The notes: generated by a model not told the origin, from the sequence alone. 64,000 nt of DNA from Hydractinia symbiolongicarpus (GCF_029227915.1 NC_079884.1:17482001-17546000), one strand, 5' to 3'. Numbered from the stretch's first letter, positions 48,395-58,231 are shown. Translations and numbers: made by a program.

Positions 48395-48740
48395 ATGCCT
48401 TCCATTCGTAAAAAGAGAAAACTAGATCGGAACACAAAGTACCATAAATCCGAAAAAGGCCGAGTAATGCAAAAAGAGTCAACAAACACTTATCGAAAAA
48501 CAGAACATGGCCAACCTAAGGTAAAAGAATCAATAAGAAAATATCAGAAAACAGGACAGGGCTATGCTAAGCTAAAAGAGTCAATAGGCAAATATTAAAA
48601 AACAGAATACGGTCAGGCTAAGATACGAGAGTCGATAGGCAAATATCAAAAGACTGAACAAGGCCAAGCCAAGTTAAAAGAGTCAAAAAGCAAATATAAA
48701 AAAACGGAACAGGGCCAAGCGCGGCAAAAAAGTCCATAGC
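48395..48740 (+). pseudogene. Helentron linker with tandem ~17-residue repeats
   Basis: At least five copies of a motif close to KYxKTExGQAKLKESI, encoded by a ~51-bp DNA repeat, with a TAA in one copy near 48,597 and a frame change near 48,735. Such Lys/Gln repeats precede the Helitron N-terminal domain in related elements. The role is unknown. Confidence 0.7.
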
Positions 48741-48799
48741 TAATTATCGTGACACTGAGCAGGGTCAACAAACGCAAAAAACTGCAAAGAAACAACATA

Positions 48800-50335
48800 C
48801 GGCCCAAGAAGGCAAAGCAATCAAACGTAAACGTGTTAACAATTTGCCCGATTCTAATGCAAAAATAAACCAATTTAAAAAATGCATTGAGAATGGACCA
48901 TTTTATATTTGTGTCATATGTAATCGTTCTTTGTATAGGCGGTGTCATTGTTTCGCCATATTGATTATACTGCCTTTCAGAAGGGCATTTCCGTTTTAGA
49001 ATACAAAGTTTTGATGGCATAGAATACATTTGTACAACATGCCATTCAAAACTTACAAAAGAAAAAATTCCTTCTCAAGCTGTATCTAATAATCTTCAAG
49101 TGTGATCTCATAGAATCAATGAGCATATTACGCCGGTTGGAAAAATCGTTATATCAAAAAGAATTTTATTTAAACGAATTGCAATAATGCCTAAGGGTCA
49201 GTGTCTCAAAATAAAAGGGGCTATCTGTAATGTTTCAGTAAAAGCTGATGAAATAAGCAAGATGAATGGATAATAATGGTGTAGTGCAAGTTGCGTTAAA
49301 GAAGAAACTCAATTTCAAATCTAACGTTTACTTAGAATCTGCAAGGCCAGATGTTATTCGAGAAGTCCTTTATTATCTGAAACTGGTTAACCCTCTTTAT
49401 GCAAACATTGAAATTAATCTCACAAACATACCACCTTCCTGAATTAATTTAACATCTGAAAATGAAACTGGAGAAAGTGAAAATGAAATGAACATTGACT
49501 TTGCAATAGAATCGATACCAAGAAATAATATCAGTGATGTTAAAACAAAGAATGAAGAATAATCGGAAGATAGCGAAGAAGAGAATGAAAATCCGTTAAA
49601 CGAACATCGCTTTCCTTGCCAAGAAACATCTTTTGTTTCAACTATTCCACATGAACAAATTGACGACAGAAATATTGTTATTGCTCCAGGCGAGAATGAA
49701 TTTCCCGTACCAATAATTTCTGATGAGCATTGTGAAGAACTTTCCCACCCTTATCTGTTTCCAACAGGTAAATTTGGATATCACATGAAAAGAAAAGTAC
49801 CACTTTCACCGACCAAATATTTCAACGAAAGATTATTAAATTATAGACAGAAGTTTGCCTCTGATACTGACTACATATTTTTTGCTCATGCAGTGACGTA
49901 ACATCTTAATTTGAATAGTCGCATAAATATCGCTATGCAAAAATTAAAGCGGACGGTCTTACAGCAGAAATGATGTCTTTCGCGATTATTAGAAAAAAGT
50001 TGATTTTTCGCCAAAATAACTTTCGCGAATTGCACGTTAAGTTTCTTACTGGGCAGAAATTTTCGCGAAAAGAGGCCAAAATCGCAAAAATCGCGAAAAT
50101 TTCTGCCCGCAAAAATTTCTGCCCTTAAAGTATGGTAAAACAGCTGGGACTTCCAACATTTTTTATGACTTTGTCTTGTGCAGATTTAAGATGGAATGAA
50201 CTGGTTAAAATATCCGAAGAAGAAATCGACAATCTAAATTACTATCAACGAACCAGATTCTTAACAGTAATCCAGTTCTTTTAGCAAGACATTCCCAATA
50301 CAGAGTTGAGACCTTAAAGTCATAGTTGTCAACGG
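48800..50335 (+). pseudogene. Helitron N-terminal region and Helitron_like_N relics
   Basis: Short pieces in changing frames: ENGPFYICVICNRSLYRR and YICTTCHSKLTKEKIPSQ (zinc-binding Cys pairs), KGQCLKIKGAICNVSV, RPDVIREVLYYLKLVNPLY, then LSHPYLFPTGKFGYHMKR, LSPTKYFNERLLNYRQKFAS, TDYIFF and, after a non-coding insertion (about 49,950-50,130), QLGLPTFFMTLSCADLRWNE. The order is that of Helitron Rep-helicase proteins. The HUH catalytic segment is not present. Confidence 0.75.
49950..50130. repeat. Short insertion in the Helentron with tcgcgaaaatttctgccc motifs
   Basis: The Helitron frame is interrupted between IAMQKLKRTVL and the next block. The insertion ends with several aaatttctgcccg/ttcgcgaaa words, with cttttcgcgaaaa as inverted partners. 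It looks like a small non-autonomous repeat. Confidence 0.5.
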
Positions 50336-50493
50336 ACCGTTACGTAAAGTAAACTAATACGCAATTGGAGTTCAAATTTCCACTCTTTATTATGGGTTTT
50401 TAATGCACCAATTTTACGTAGCGATAATAAGAAAGTATAGTATATATTAATAGTATAGTATTTATATATTGCCCTTGTGGATAACATAGTTAA

Positions 50494-50960
50494 ATGCCAG
50501 CTTCGTATAAAGAAAGCAACCCAGGTCTTCACAAACTAGTTTCGACATATCAAACACATTCTCATTCCAAATATTGTCGTAAATATAAAAACAAGAATTG
50601 TCGATACTCTTTTGGGAAGTTTATTACAGACCATACAATCGTCACCGAGCCTTTACCTGACAACATATCTAAGGAAGAAAGGGAAACACAATTAAAGGAA
50701 AGGAAGATCATACTAGAAAAAGTAAAAACTTACATAGATTCACATTTTAATCCCATAATGTTGTCATGCGCCTGTACTGTTCACAAGGTTCAAGGTTCAA
50801 GTGTTTGCTTTGATTTAATAAACCACGAGCCTTTTACTCAGGACAAATGTATGTTGTATTAAGTGGAGTCACAATCTTAGAAGGTTTATACCTAACGGGG
50901 ACATTTTCCAGATCAGCTATTAACTCAGACACACGAGCAACTGAGTAATACAATTATATG
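50494..50960 (+). pseudogene. Helitron PIF1-type helicase relics
   Basis: NCRYSFGKFITDHTIVTEPLP with PDNISKEERETQLKERK is an internal segment of Helitron helicase proteins. It is followed directly by CACTVHKVQGSS, the C-terminal helicase motif V/VI region; most of the helicase between them is deleted. Remnants of the final motif continue with stops to about 50,960. Confidence 0.75.
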
Positions 50961-51614
50961 CGAGAACACTCAAAATTGACATCAAAAAATACTGGCGTAA
51001 TTAGTGAAAAGTCGATTATAGAAAGTTTGCTTAATACAAGATCCTACAACAAATATAAAATTGATATTAGGTCCGACCGCGTTCTCATGGAAAGTGATTT
51101 ATTATGCCTAACAGAAACTCCGATACCATTTAATACATACTGCGACACAAAACAAGATTACTTTACTTCAAAACCCAAACAACAATGTGGATAGGTTTTC
51201 TAGTCTTTTAGTTGGTCATAATGAAACTATAGAATTGTTTAATATTGTAAAAATTCCAGATGCAATATTTTTTAAAATGACGAAGAAAACGTTTCAAAAG
51301 AATGCTGTTAGTTTTCTACTTCTCTATCGTAAAATTCTCTTAATCGAGATGAGTCGTTATACCTTATTCAACATTTTTTGGGAAACGTAATCGTTCATGT
51401 TATACTTGGAGATTTTAATGTAAATGCATTTAGTGACGAAAACTATTTCCCTGATTTTCTCACCGAATATAAACAAGTTGTAACCTCTCCAACTCATATA
51501 TCCGATTCACTTATTGACCACATCTATGTACACGAGAATGTCCTCAATACCTTTGAGGTCGATACACTCATCAAAAATGTATATTTCAGTGATCATGACG
51601 CAGTCAGGTTTTAA
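50958..51614 (+). pseudogene. Helentron APE-type endonuclease
   Basis: Pieces in three frames: LLNTRSYNKYKIDI and DLLCLTETPI (catalytic Glu region), then GDFNVNAF (Asp/Asn motif), then SLIDHIYVHENV and the terminal FSDHDAVRF (Asp-His motif). These are the ordered motifs of endonuclease/exonuclease/phosphatase nucleases. Position directly after the helicase, not before a reverse transcriptase, assigns it to the Helentron rather than to a LINE. Confidence 0.8.
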
Positions 51615-52167
51615 ACTCTCTCTAACATGATATTTACGAAATATTCTAAAAGAGCGACTTCAAATTAATTTTGTCCTCAGAGCGAAAGATATTCACGCTG
51701 CGATTACTTTATTCTTTTTTTGTTTGTTTTTAAACTTACACTTGAGTTGCAGATAACATGCATCGCGTTTTTGTTCTTGCACTATATACTTACTGTTAAC
51801 GGAAATCTTCAAGCCATCGGGCTTCTTGTCCGTTTATTTCAAATTGCAGAAAATATTAATAATTCTTATTATATGTCAACTGTAGCGCAACGCCATTGCC
51901 AATTTACAAAACCTTCTAATACACAATACTCGGTAAACTCATCTCGAGTTGCTTGGCTTGATTGGTAGATTGATTACGGTAAATGTCATTAAAAAGCGAA
52001 AATCATGTACCAGTCGGAGTATCTTCCCTCCACGTGCCTTCAATCACCTCACCTACTTTATTCTCTTGGTCTACAAGACCATTTGGTGACTTTACTTTTG
52101 CTCCTCTGCCAGATATGCAATACTACTGTTGCCATTGTAATGATAGAAACCTTTTCTGGCTCTAAAA
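51615..52167. other. Non-coding spacer between Helentron and Harbinger remnants
   Basis: No supportable gene. Open frames at 51,720-52,256 on the plus strand overlap one another and show no motifs. Confidence 0.45.
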
Positions 52168-53081
52168 CTAGAGGTCGGCGGAAAACGCGCCATCGATTTG
52201 ACAGTATACCGGATCCGTTTTCTGAAATCCTTCTTTTCTTGAAAGACGATAATTGAAGATGCGTTTGTCTACTGTGAGGTTTTTCTGAAGATAGGGTTTC
52301 ATCAAATAATTTTTTAAAGAAAATGCATCATCGCCAGTTATTACGTACGGCACATTATTTTCTTGATCTGGCAAATTTCGAGCGTTTGGTAAATTCAGCG
52401 ATCCCGTTATCTAGGGACTTCTTTAATTTGCATTGATCCCATATATTTCAATTCGAATTTCTACCATTTGCACCTACTTCTACGTAAAGAAACTCGTACT
52501 CTGACCGAAGAAGGGGCATAAGCACTACACTGTCCGTCCCTTTGTAGTTTCTGTAATAGGATCCTGAATTTTGTGGCTGTTGTATAACGATATGCTTCCA
52601 ATCGAGGGCACCTAATCCATTGGGAAAGTTCCAACGCTCATTAAACTTTCTGGAGATATCAAGCCATTCGTTTTGTGTTTTGGGAGTCGAAAGAAAGGCG
52701 GTACCTAGACCTAGGATTGTGTAGAGACCTCCATAACAGCTGCAGAAATTCTTCTTCTGAATTGAAATTCCGATGACCTGAAAGTCGCTAAATAACGCAA
52801 GACCACACAAACAAGCTCACCCGGAGTTACATGATCTCTCATAGTTGTATCCTGCTTCTGCAAATCTTCAGAAAGTAGATCGAGCAAATAAGTACTCAAA
52901 TTGGGTGTGGCTTATACTTATACTGTCCGCACTTCTTAACGTCATTTATTTTCTCCTCAAAGATTGTATGAAAAGCGCTAAGACACTCTCTATTTCCGAG
53001 ACACGGTTTTACCCAACAACTTTTTGTTTGTTCTAAAGCATGTTCTTCTTCTTTTTCATCGTCAAGCAAAAGTAAAGCCAT
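52168..53081 (-). pseudogene. PIF/Harbinger transposase, broken
   Basis: Pieces in order on the minus strand: LLLDDEKEEEHALEQTKS start, WVKPCL, HTIFEE, QKQDTTMRDHVTPGELVCVV and LRYLAT, then FNERWNFPNGLGALDWKHIV with the first catalytic Asp, SGSYYRNYKGT, VEVGANGRNS at the second motif, and after a gap PYVITGDDAFSLKNYLMKPY with the third acidic motif and IFNYRLSRKE. At least three frame changes break it. Element ends were not identified. Confidence 0.85.
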
Positions 53082-53264
53082 TTCTCAATTTAAATTTTTG
53101 CTGCAAAAACTCCGTATAGTTCCTTTGAAGAGGTTTATTGTTGGCAGATAGGGGCCTTTAGATATTTTTGTATTCGTCCTCTGGTCAGAACTATTTCACT
53201 ACGCGTGAACTAATATATATGCGCCTGAAGCTTGAGGCGGTCTAAAACGCGCTCCGCGTAGGCG

Positions 53265-53286
53265 GCTATTGTTTAAAACAATAGTC
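53265..53286. repeat. Small palindrome
   Basis: ctattgtttaaaacaatag folds on itself. It lies in a GC-richer patch with gcgctccgcgtaggcgg, possibly a terminus of a Harbinger-related element, because another cgctcagcgcg-type patch occurs near 53,840 beyond the second transposase fragment. Confidence 0.4.
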
Positions 53287-53463
53287 GCTTATATATACGC
53301 TTCGGGTGTTATTTTTTGATTTCCACTTGTTAAAAGCAGCAAAATTAGCGCGTAAACTTTTAAACGACAAAAATATGCAAACAGAAACGTTTCGACGTAG
53401 AAAGTTATTGCTGTTTAAGAAAATAAATCTTCTTAAACTATTGTTGTTGCTGAATGAAGAAAA

Positions 53464-53727
53464 ATGAAACAAAACAAAGAAGTATGCAAAACGGTTTTGG
53501 ATAAGACGACTGTGTCAAGAACGAAAACTAAAAGGAGAATTCAATCTTCTCGTTCAAGATATAAAATTGTATCACAGTCAACTTTTTTTCAGTATTTTAG
53601 TATGTCAACCACTAAACTTGAAACTCTTTTATTTTGGGTTGCTCCTTTAATTACAAAAAGTAAGACAAACATGAGAAGGCAAAAAGTTGTTTATATCACG
53701 TGGACTTGCAGCATTTTAATTGGATAG
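53464..53727 (+). pseudogene. Harbinger-type transposase N-terminal fragment
   Basis: 87 codons. RYKIVSQSTFFQYFSMST and KLETLLFWVAPLITKSKTNM match the N-terminal helical region of Harbinger transposases (F.NYFRM...FD.LL..V.P.I.K). It is in opposite orientation to the fragment at 52.2-53.1 kb, so at least two Harbinger copies were involved. The catalytic domain is missing. Confidence 0.6.
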
Positions 53728-54229
53728 CGCTTTGAAAACGCGCGTAAAAGTCGAAGTTGAGTCGACTTTTGAAACCGCGCTGAGCGGACCTCGTTAGCGG
53801 GTTTGGGACTAAAGGAACAATAGCCCACACGCTCAGCGCGTTCTGGACCGCCCAATGAAAATTCGATAAATCTGTTAATTGTTAACAGCAGATTCATGTG
53901 TTTTTCAAATACGCCTTAAATATGAAAAGACAAGACAATACCGTGTTCTAAAAATTAAACCTAATTTCAATTTGCGAGTTTTATAATTTGATTTTTTTTA
54001 ATTGAATTTCCGCGCCCGAAGGCGTAGGAAATTCTTTAAAACCGTCGTTTTTTTCTTTCGGACCATTTTTTGAGAAAAAATCCACGCTGGGATTTCACGT
54101 TCCTCTGAGAGGAGGATAGTATTGGTATAACTGACTAACTAACTAACCCTGTCCCAAATGGTCAATTGCAACTTCACAGATTTAAATTTCGTACCCAAGC
54201 TCCCTAAGTACTGGGAAGTCATCTAAATG
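53728..54229. other. Non-coding spacer
   Basis: GC-richer patch at 53,740-53,850 (cgctgagcggacc, cgctcagcgcg), then AT-rich DNA with a short actaactaacta run near 54,135. No gene seen. Confidence 0.45.
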
Positions 54230-54745
54230 ACGTTTCAGGCCAAAATTGGTATTTGTTTTCGACAAAATTTAAGACAGTTAACAAAAAAAGTATGCTGAAC
54301 ATAATGGTGACATCATAATTTTGATTTTTGTCACCGAAATGTCATTTTAGGCCAAAATTGGTCCAAAAATTAAAACTACTTTATTTTCAACAAAATTTGG
54401 CACAGTTAACAAATAAAGTATGCTGAACATAATGGTGACATCAAAATTTTGATTTCTTGTTACCTAAATTTCATTTTAGGCTAAAATTGGTCCAAAAATT
54501 AAAACTACTTTATTTTGAACAAAATTTGGTACAGTAAACAAATAAAGTATGCTAAACATGATGGTGGGATCAAAATTTTGATTTTTTGCCACCTTAAATG
54601 TCATTTTAGGCCAAAATTGGTCCAAAAATTAAAACTACTTCATTTTCGACAAATATTGGCACAGTTAATAAAAAAAGTATGCTGAAAATGATGGTCACAT
54701 CAAAATTTTGATTTTTTGTCAACTAAATGTCGTTTAAGACCATAA
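54230..54745. repeat. ~129-bp tandem repeat, about four copies
   Basis: Unit contains aagtatgctgaacat, atggtgacatcaaaatttt, taggccaaaattggtcc and aaaattaaaactacttt. The gtatgctgaacat word recurs near 54,289, 54,419, 54,548 and 54,677. Non-coding, located just upstream of Polinton P3. Confidence 0.85.
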
Positions 54746-55183
54746 ACGTTTCAATCGTAAGACTTTCAACCATGAATGATAGGCTGTATTTTTTGTTAGC
54801 AATTTCTTTTAAAATGTTAGTTTATGGTGACACGTTTCGTTTTGTTTGCGTTTGTTGTCAGATATAATGTCACTTGTGTGCTTAGTAGTAGTAGGGAGTC
54901 AATATAAGTACGATTGATCTTCTTTGACACCTTTACCCCCTCAAACCCCGCTTCCACCACCTACACCCCCACCCCAGCCTCCACCCTCCAAAAACTGGTA
55001 AATCCGATAAATCCGACAAATCCCGACAATTCAGGAAATACCGATAAAAAGCCTACGCATGCGCAATAGCGACTAGCGGGGAGTAATGCTGACATCAACA
55101 AAAATAGAGATTGCGCAATTGAGTAGGGGAAAGTCCTTAGAGTTGGGACTGCTAAATGAGCTCGGAATATAATAATAATAAAC
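54746..55183. other. Upstream flank of Polinton P3
   Basis: Includes a C-rich tract (54,935-54,990) and, directly before the first P3 gene, an AT-rich ggaatataataataataaac that could act as a promoter. No inverted repeat typical of a Polinton end was identified, so the left limit of P3 is unknown. Confidence 0.45.
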
Positions 55184-55692
55184 ATGAGTCGATATCATGA
55201 GAATCCCTTCAAGACCCAAGAAATGTGTACACGGATGGTTGAAGAGGCACCCATGTTATTGCAGTGCGTTCCAGACGATTTCAAGAACCAAGAAATGTGC
55301 ATTGAGGCAGCGGGGAAGCGCTCCTGGGTGATACTGCGGGATGTCCCGCACCATTTCAAGACACAGAAAATGTGTATCCGGGCGGTTGAAGAATATCCCC
55401 AAGCGCTTAAGGATGTTCCAGACCATTTCAAGACCCAAGAAATGTGTACCAGGGCGCTTCAAGAGTACCCAGGGCTGCTCAAGTATATTCCGGATCAATT
55501 CAAGACGTCGGAAATGTGCACTGATGCTGTTGGACTGATGCCCTCGCTGCTCAAGCATGTTCCTAACCATTTCAAGACCAAGGAAAATGTGTACCGAGGC
55601 GTTTCAGAGGGATCCCACGGTGCTCAAGCATGTCCCGGAGTATTTCAGATCCCAGGACATGGCCCACCTGGGAGCCCTCGTGGGGATTTAGT
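55184..55692 (+). pseudogene. DUF4116-like 24-residue repeat protein
   Basis: Begins MSRYHENPFKTQEMC. Six units of ~24 residues follow with consensus VPDHFKTQEMCTRAVEEYP plus LLK, encoded by a 72-bp DNA repeat. An extra A near 55,583 shifts the frame; in the other frame the repeats continue and end at TAG 55,692. Helical repeats of this kind (DUF4116) occur in large DNA viruses and protists, and the function is unknown. Because it is the first gene of a Polinton, an anti-host or scaffold role can only be guessed. Confidence 0.65.
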
Positions 55693-55714
55693 ATAAGGTA
55701 TGGAGATCACTGAC

Positions 55715-55741
55715 TATCTTACAACCTCCAGTTGTAAGATA
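55715..55741. terminator. Hairpin after the repeat-protein gene
   Basis: Stem of 11 bp, tatcttacaac/gttgtaagata, with loop ctcca, between the stop of the repeat protein (55,692) and the ATG of the Cys-rich miniprotein (55,743). A 3'-end or RNA-stability signal is inference. Confidence 0.5.
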
Positions 55742-55742
55742 A

Positions 55743-55919
55743 ATGGAACAATGCGATGAGTGTGAACGCGTGCTCGATGGGTACGACAGATGCTCCTGTG
55801 GACGGAGGTTCTTCATAAAAGATAAGATGCTATGGTACTGTTACCAAGAGTACATTACGTATAATGGTGGAAGATGTTCCTGTACCAAACCATATTTGAA
55901 CTCCCTTATCACAAAATAA
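55743..55919 (+). CDS. Cys-rich miniprotein, intact, zinc-ribbon-like
   Basis: 58 residues: MEQCDECERVLDGYDRCSCG, then YCYQEYITYNGGRCSCTKPY. Cys pairs CxxC, CxC and CxC, and the YNGG motif, are conserved in the P2 relic at 34,092, which supports a real gene despite the small size. The next gene's ATG follows after 4 nt. A zinc-binding fold is inferred from the Cys pattern; function unknown. Confidence 0.65.
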   Translation: MEQCDECERVLDGYDRCSCGRRFFIKDKMLWYCYQEYITYNGGRCSCTKPYLNSLITK

Positions 55920-55923
55920 AAGG

Positions 55924-56514
55924 ATGGTCAAATTCGGTAACGAGAATGTTAACTCAAGAGACTTTTATGCCAAAGCGACCCCACTAAATATCGAAGATGT
56001 AAACGTTGAAAATATCGTGCTAAGCGATCCTATTCCAGCAAACAAGGGCAAAGATGAACGCTTCGTCAGTGGCTATAAAAATAGTGACAACAAGCTATCC
56101 CCAACAAGCTATTGATCAAAACACCCAAAAAGCTCTATTCCAATGGTGCCTCGCGTTACGATGAGGGCTGCTCTCTTACCATGTCATTCGGTGGTTAGAG
56201 AAGTATGAGAGTATCCTGACCAAGGTAGAATCCTTGGAGGGTAATTGCTTCACCACCCGACCTGTGAAAAAAGGGAAATACATCAACACCAAGGTGAAGG
56301 AGTGGGAGAGCAAAGTCAGAACCGACTTCCATTCCAAAAAAGTACCACTACAACAAAGCTGCGAGTGCAAAGCCATCATCAAGCTATATGGCATCTAAAA
56401 GCACATGCAAACCTACTTGGAGGAGTGTAAATATAAGGTTGTCGAGTTTTATGGCTCCCGCTACCTTAGCAACTCCGACGACGATGACGAATACTTCGTC
56501 ATGCTAGAGTAGAT
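55924..56514 (+). pseudogene. ssDNA-binding-like protein, P3 copy, broken
   Basis: Starts MVKFGNENVNSRDFYAKATP, almost identical to the intact P2 protein, but frame changes occur near 56,103, 56,190 and 56,400 (the last loses the codons around GIYRQGSNYY). The end, YFVMLE and TAG, is at 56,514. DNA identity to P2 is high throughout, so both derive from a recent common element. Confidence 0.7.
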
Positions 56515-56558
56515 ATGAGAGTTTTTGACGTGCTTTGATCAGTTCTTCAAAATATAAC

Positions 56559-56831
56559 ATGAAAGACGTTAAAGCACTGAAAAAGGAAGCGAAAGCGCTA
56601 AAGATCCGTAACTACTCAACTATGAAAAAAGCTGAACTCCTCGAGGAGATTCGCAAGGTCAAATACAAGGACGCTTCCACACAAACAGATGGTCCATATT
56701 GCGATCCTTGCGTCACGATCGCTTGGCATAAAAATCTCGAAGAATGCTCGAGACAGCTCGTTGAAAAGCAACGACGTGTCGTATATGATGGTGACCGCGT
56801 CATCGACTATGATACTAGAGAAGCACTCTAA
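56559..56831 (+). CDS. SAP/Rho-N-like small protein, P3 copy, intact
   Basis: 90 residues from ATG at 56,559: MKDVKALKKEAKALKIRNYS, then MKKAELLEEIRKVKYKDAST, then DGPYCDPC and VVYDGDRVIDYD. Helix-turn-helix SAP/Rho-N-like N-terminus and a conserved GPYC.PC shared with P2. The polymerase gene of P1 carries the same kind of domain at its start, so this family seems to be a recurring Polinton DNA- or RNA-binding module. Confidence 0.65.
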   Translation: MKDVKALKKEAKALKIRNYSTMKKAELLEEIRKVKYKDASTQTDGPYCDPCVTIAWHKNLEECSRQLVEKQRRVVYDGDRVIDYDTREAL

Positions 56832-56835
56832 ATCG

Positions 56836-56861
56836 TCTAATGTGTTGTTCAACACACTAGA
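56836..56861. terminator. Hairpin between convergent P3 genes, copy 1
   Basis: tctaatgtgttg-tt-caacacactaga: eleven pairs with one mismatch. It lies between the SAP-like gene (+, stop 56,831) and the membrane-protein gene (-, stop 56,886). The same design, including the position of the mismatch, recurs at 59,315-59,340. Confidence 0.55.
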
Positions 56862-56885
56862 TCTATGAATACGCGGGAGGGTCCT

Positions 56886-57530
56886 CTAGGTAGCGCTTAC
56901 ATATTGCACAGATTGTAGTTTTTTCAATAGCTCATCTTTGGCCTCCTGTCTGCCCTGTGCTACCAGCTGCATACGTTTCTGCTCATTGACACTGTCCACT
57001 CTCTTCTTGACACGCTGTCTGATCTGCCCCTTCATCACCATGTAGTTTTGCTTCTCCTGTATGATTAAGCTAAACTCGTGGTCGCTAATCACGCCATTCT
57101 CCACAGCTCTGTTTATCATGTCAACGATAGGGTCGAGCCTGGTCTGTGCTAGTAGTCTGATGCTCTCATGCTTCTTACTCTTCGTACCTAGCCTTTTCCC
57201 AGCGTTCCGCAGACCCGCTTGTCCCAACCCTACAGCAGTCGTAATCCCACCCATAGCCAAGGCTAATGGTACACCGATTCCCGAGAGTATACTACCAATA
57301 CCAACGCTTGAGGTCATCACACTTACCGATTGTAGCCCGTGGTCGCAGAACCTCACCCACGTACCATGCATCTTAAACTTTTTAGCGAGCTTGTCACGCT
57401 CTTTAATCTCGGCTCGCAGGTATTGTTCGACTTCTTTAATTTTGCCGAGCCTGTAATCTTGTGAAGTGTCCTCCGTACCCTCCGGAGGTGCTCTCGGTAA
57501 GCTCGGATAAAGCTTTGCAATGTCTGTCAT
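56886..57530 (-). CDS. Polinton predicted membrane protein, P3 copy, intact
   Basis: 214 residues. N-terminus MTDIAKLYPSLPRAPPEGTE, then a charged helix, then a hydrophobic Gly-rich stretch at about residues 75-105 (GIGSILSGIGVPLALAMGG), then a long charged helical C-terminus with VISDHEFSLIIQEKQ. The stop of the upstream penton-like gene and this ATG are joined as TAAATG. Small Gly-rich membrane proteins are typical of virion membrane-active proteins; that comparison is by analogy only. It is one of few intact P3 genes. Confidence 0.7.
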   Translation of the reverse strand: MTDIAKLYPSLPRAPPEGTEDTSQDYRLGKIKEVEQYLRAEIKERDKLAKKFKMHGTWVRFCDHGLQSVSVMTSSVGIGSILSGIGVPLALAMGGITTAVGLGQAGLRNAGKRLGTKSKKHESIRLLAQTRLDPIVDMINRAVENGVISDHEFSLIIQEKQNYMVMKGQIRQRVKKRVDSVNEQKRMQLVAQGRQEAKDELLKKLQSVQYVSAT

Positions 57531-58210
57531 TTATTGTTCAATAAACAGGTGCAAAGTAATTCCCACGAACGAAACGTTCTTATCGTGGTGATACTCGTCT
57601 GTCAGCATGAACTCGATACGATCAGTCGAGCCTTTCAAGGGAAGGCATACAGGAGTGTCAAAACTCCACGTAAGCATGTCTCCCCATGCGTTTAGCTCTT
57701 TGGTTTGGTAGGAAGCATGGCCAGTGTCTTGGATTTTTTTCCGTTAAGCAGGCAATCATCTTCATCCAGCTGGGGGCAAACAAGTCTCAGCTGCTGGTAG
57801 ACGTCAGTCTTGTAAAAGCCGTCATAATTGCCTTTGGTATAGTACTTTTTACTGGGATCATAGGGCAAGCCCAAGAGCTCTTGCAGTTGTCGATGAATCA
57901 CCACCGTGTACCCGTCGCTGACACGGAGCCTGCAGAGTCCGTTCTTCAACAGGAAGAGCTCGATCTTGCCATCTGCCTGCTTGTTGACGATGGTTGCCAA
58001 ATCCTCTATCTTGTACAAACCGTTCATGATCACGATTCGAGTAACCGTCTGATCAGACCCTGCCTTGCGGATAGCAAAATCGTTGTTACTCTAGATATTC
58101 AGCCATGTAGGTCGAATACTAATTGATTGCAATGCGATTCTCGTGTCCTGCCCTAGGTAGTCCTCAAATATCGTAGGTTTCTCTATATCTGTAATATACA
58201 GCTGTCTCAT
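57531..58210 (-). pseudogene. Penton/minor-capsid-like gene, P3 copy, with internal -1 frame change
   Basis: ATG at 58,210 (MRQLYITDIEKPTIFEDYLG). One in-frame TAG near 58,093 after RPTWLNI, then an open block with DGYTVVIHRQLQELLGLPYD and FYKTDVYQQLRL, to LLNGKKSKTLAML. The conserved C-terminal tail (ELNAWGDM, LKGSTDR, HDKNVSFVGITLHL) continues in the -1 frame to TAA at 57,531. An A7 run at 57,734-57,740 (minus strand) is in slippery-heptamer phase. The tail corresponds to the transposon-split P1 gene. Confidence 0.7.
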
Positions 58211-58231
58211 GTTTCTTTAAAGAAACATGAG
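58206..58231. promoter_or_regulatory. 26-bp perfect palindrome carrying both divergent start codons
   Basis: ctcatgtttcttt is followed directly by its exact reverse complement. The ATG of the penton-like gene (-, 58,210-58,208) and the ATG of the structural gene (+, 58,227-58,229) both lie inside it, leaving only 16 bp between the two coding starts. P2 keeps a similar but imperfect arrangement at 36,511-36,540. A shared bidirectional promoter must therefore reach into the coding sequences, or the transcripts overlap. Confidence 0.7.

Larger units (their letters stand above)
47440..51614 (+). mobile_element. Decayed Helentron (Helitron-like element with endonuclease)
   Basis: Ordered remnants on the plus strand: 2A-like peptide, cysteine-protease-like domain, KYxKTExGQAK repeats, a Cys-rich N-terminal region, Helitron_like_N relics, PIF1-type helicase relics and an APE-type endonuclease. 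The endonuclease after the helicase is the hallmark of animal Helentrons. The HUH nuclease motif and most helicase motifs are lost, stops and shifts are frequent, and a non-coding insertion sits at ~49,950-50,130. Exact element ends were not found. Confidence 0.8.
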
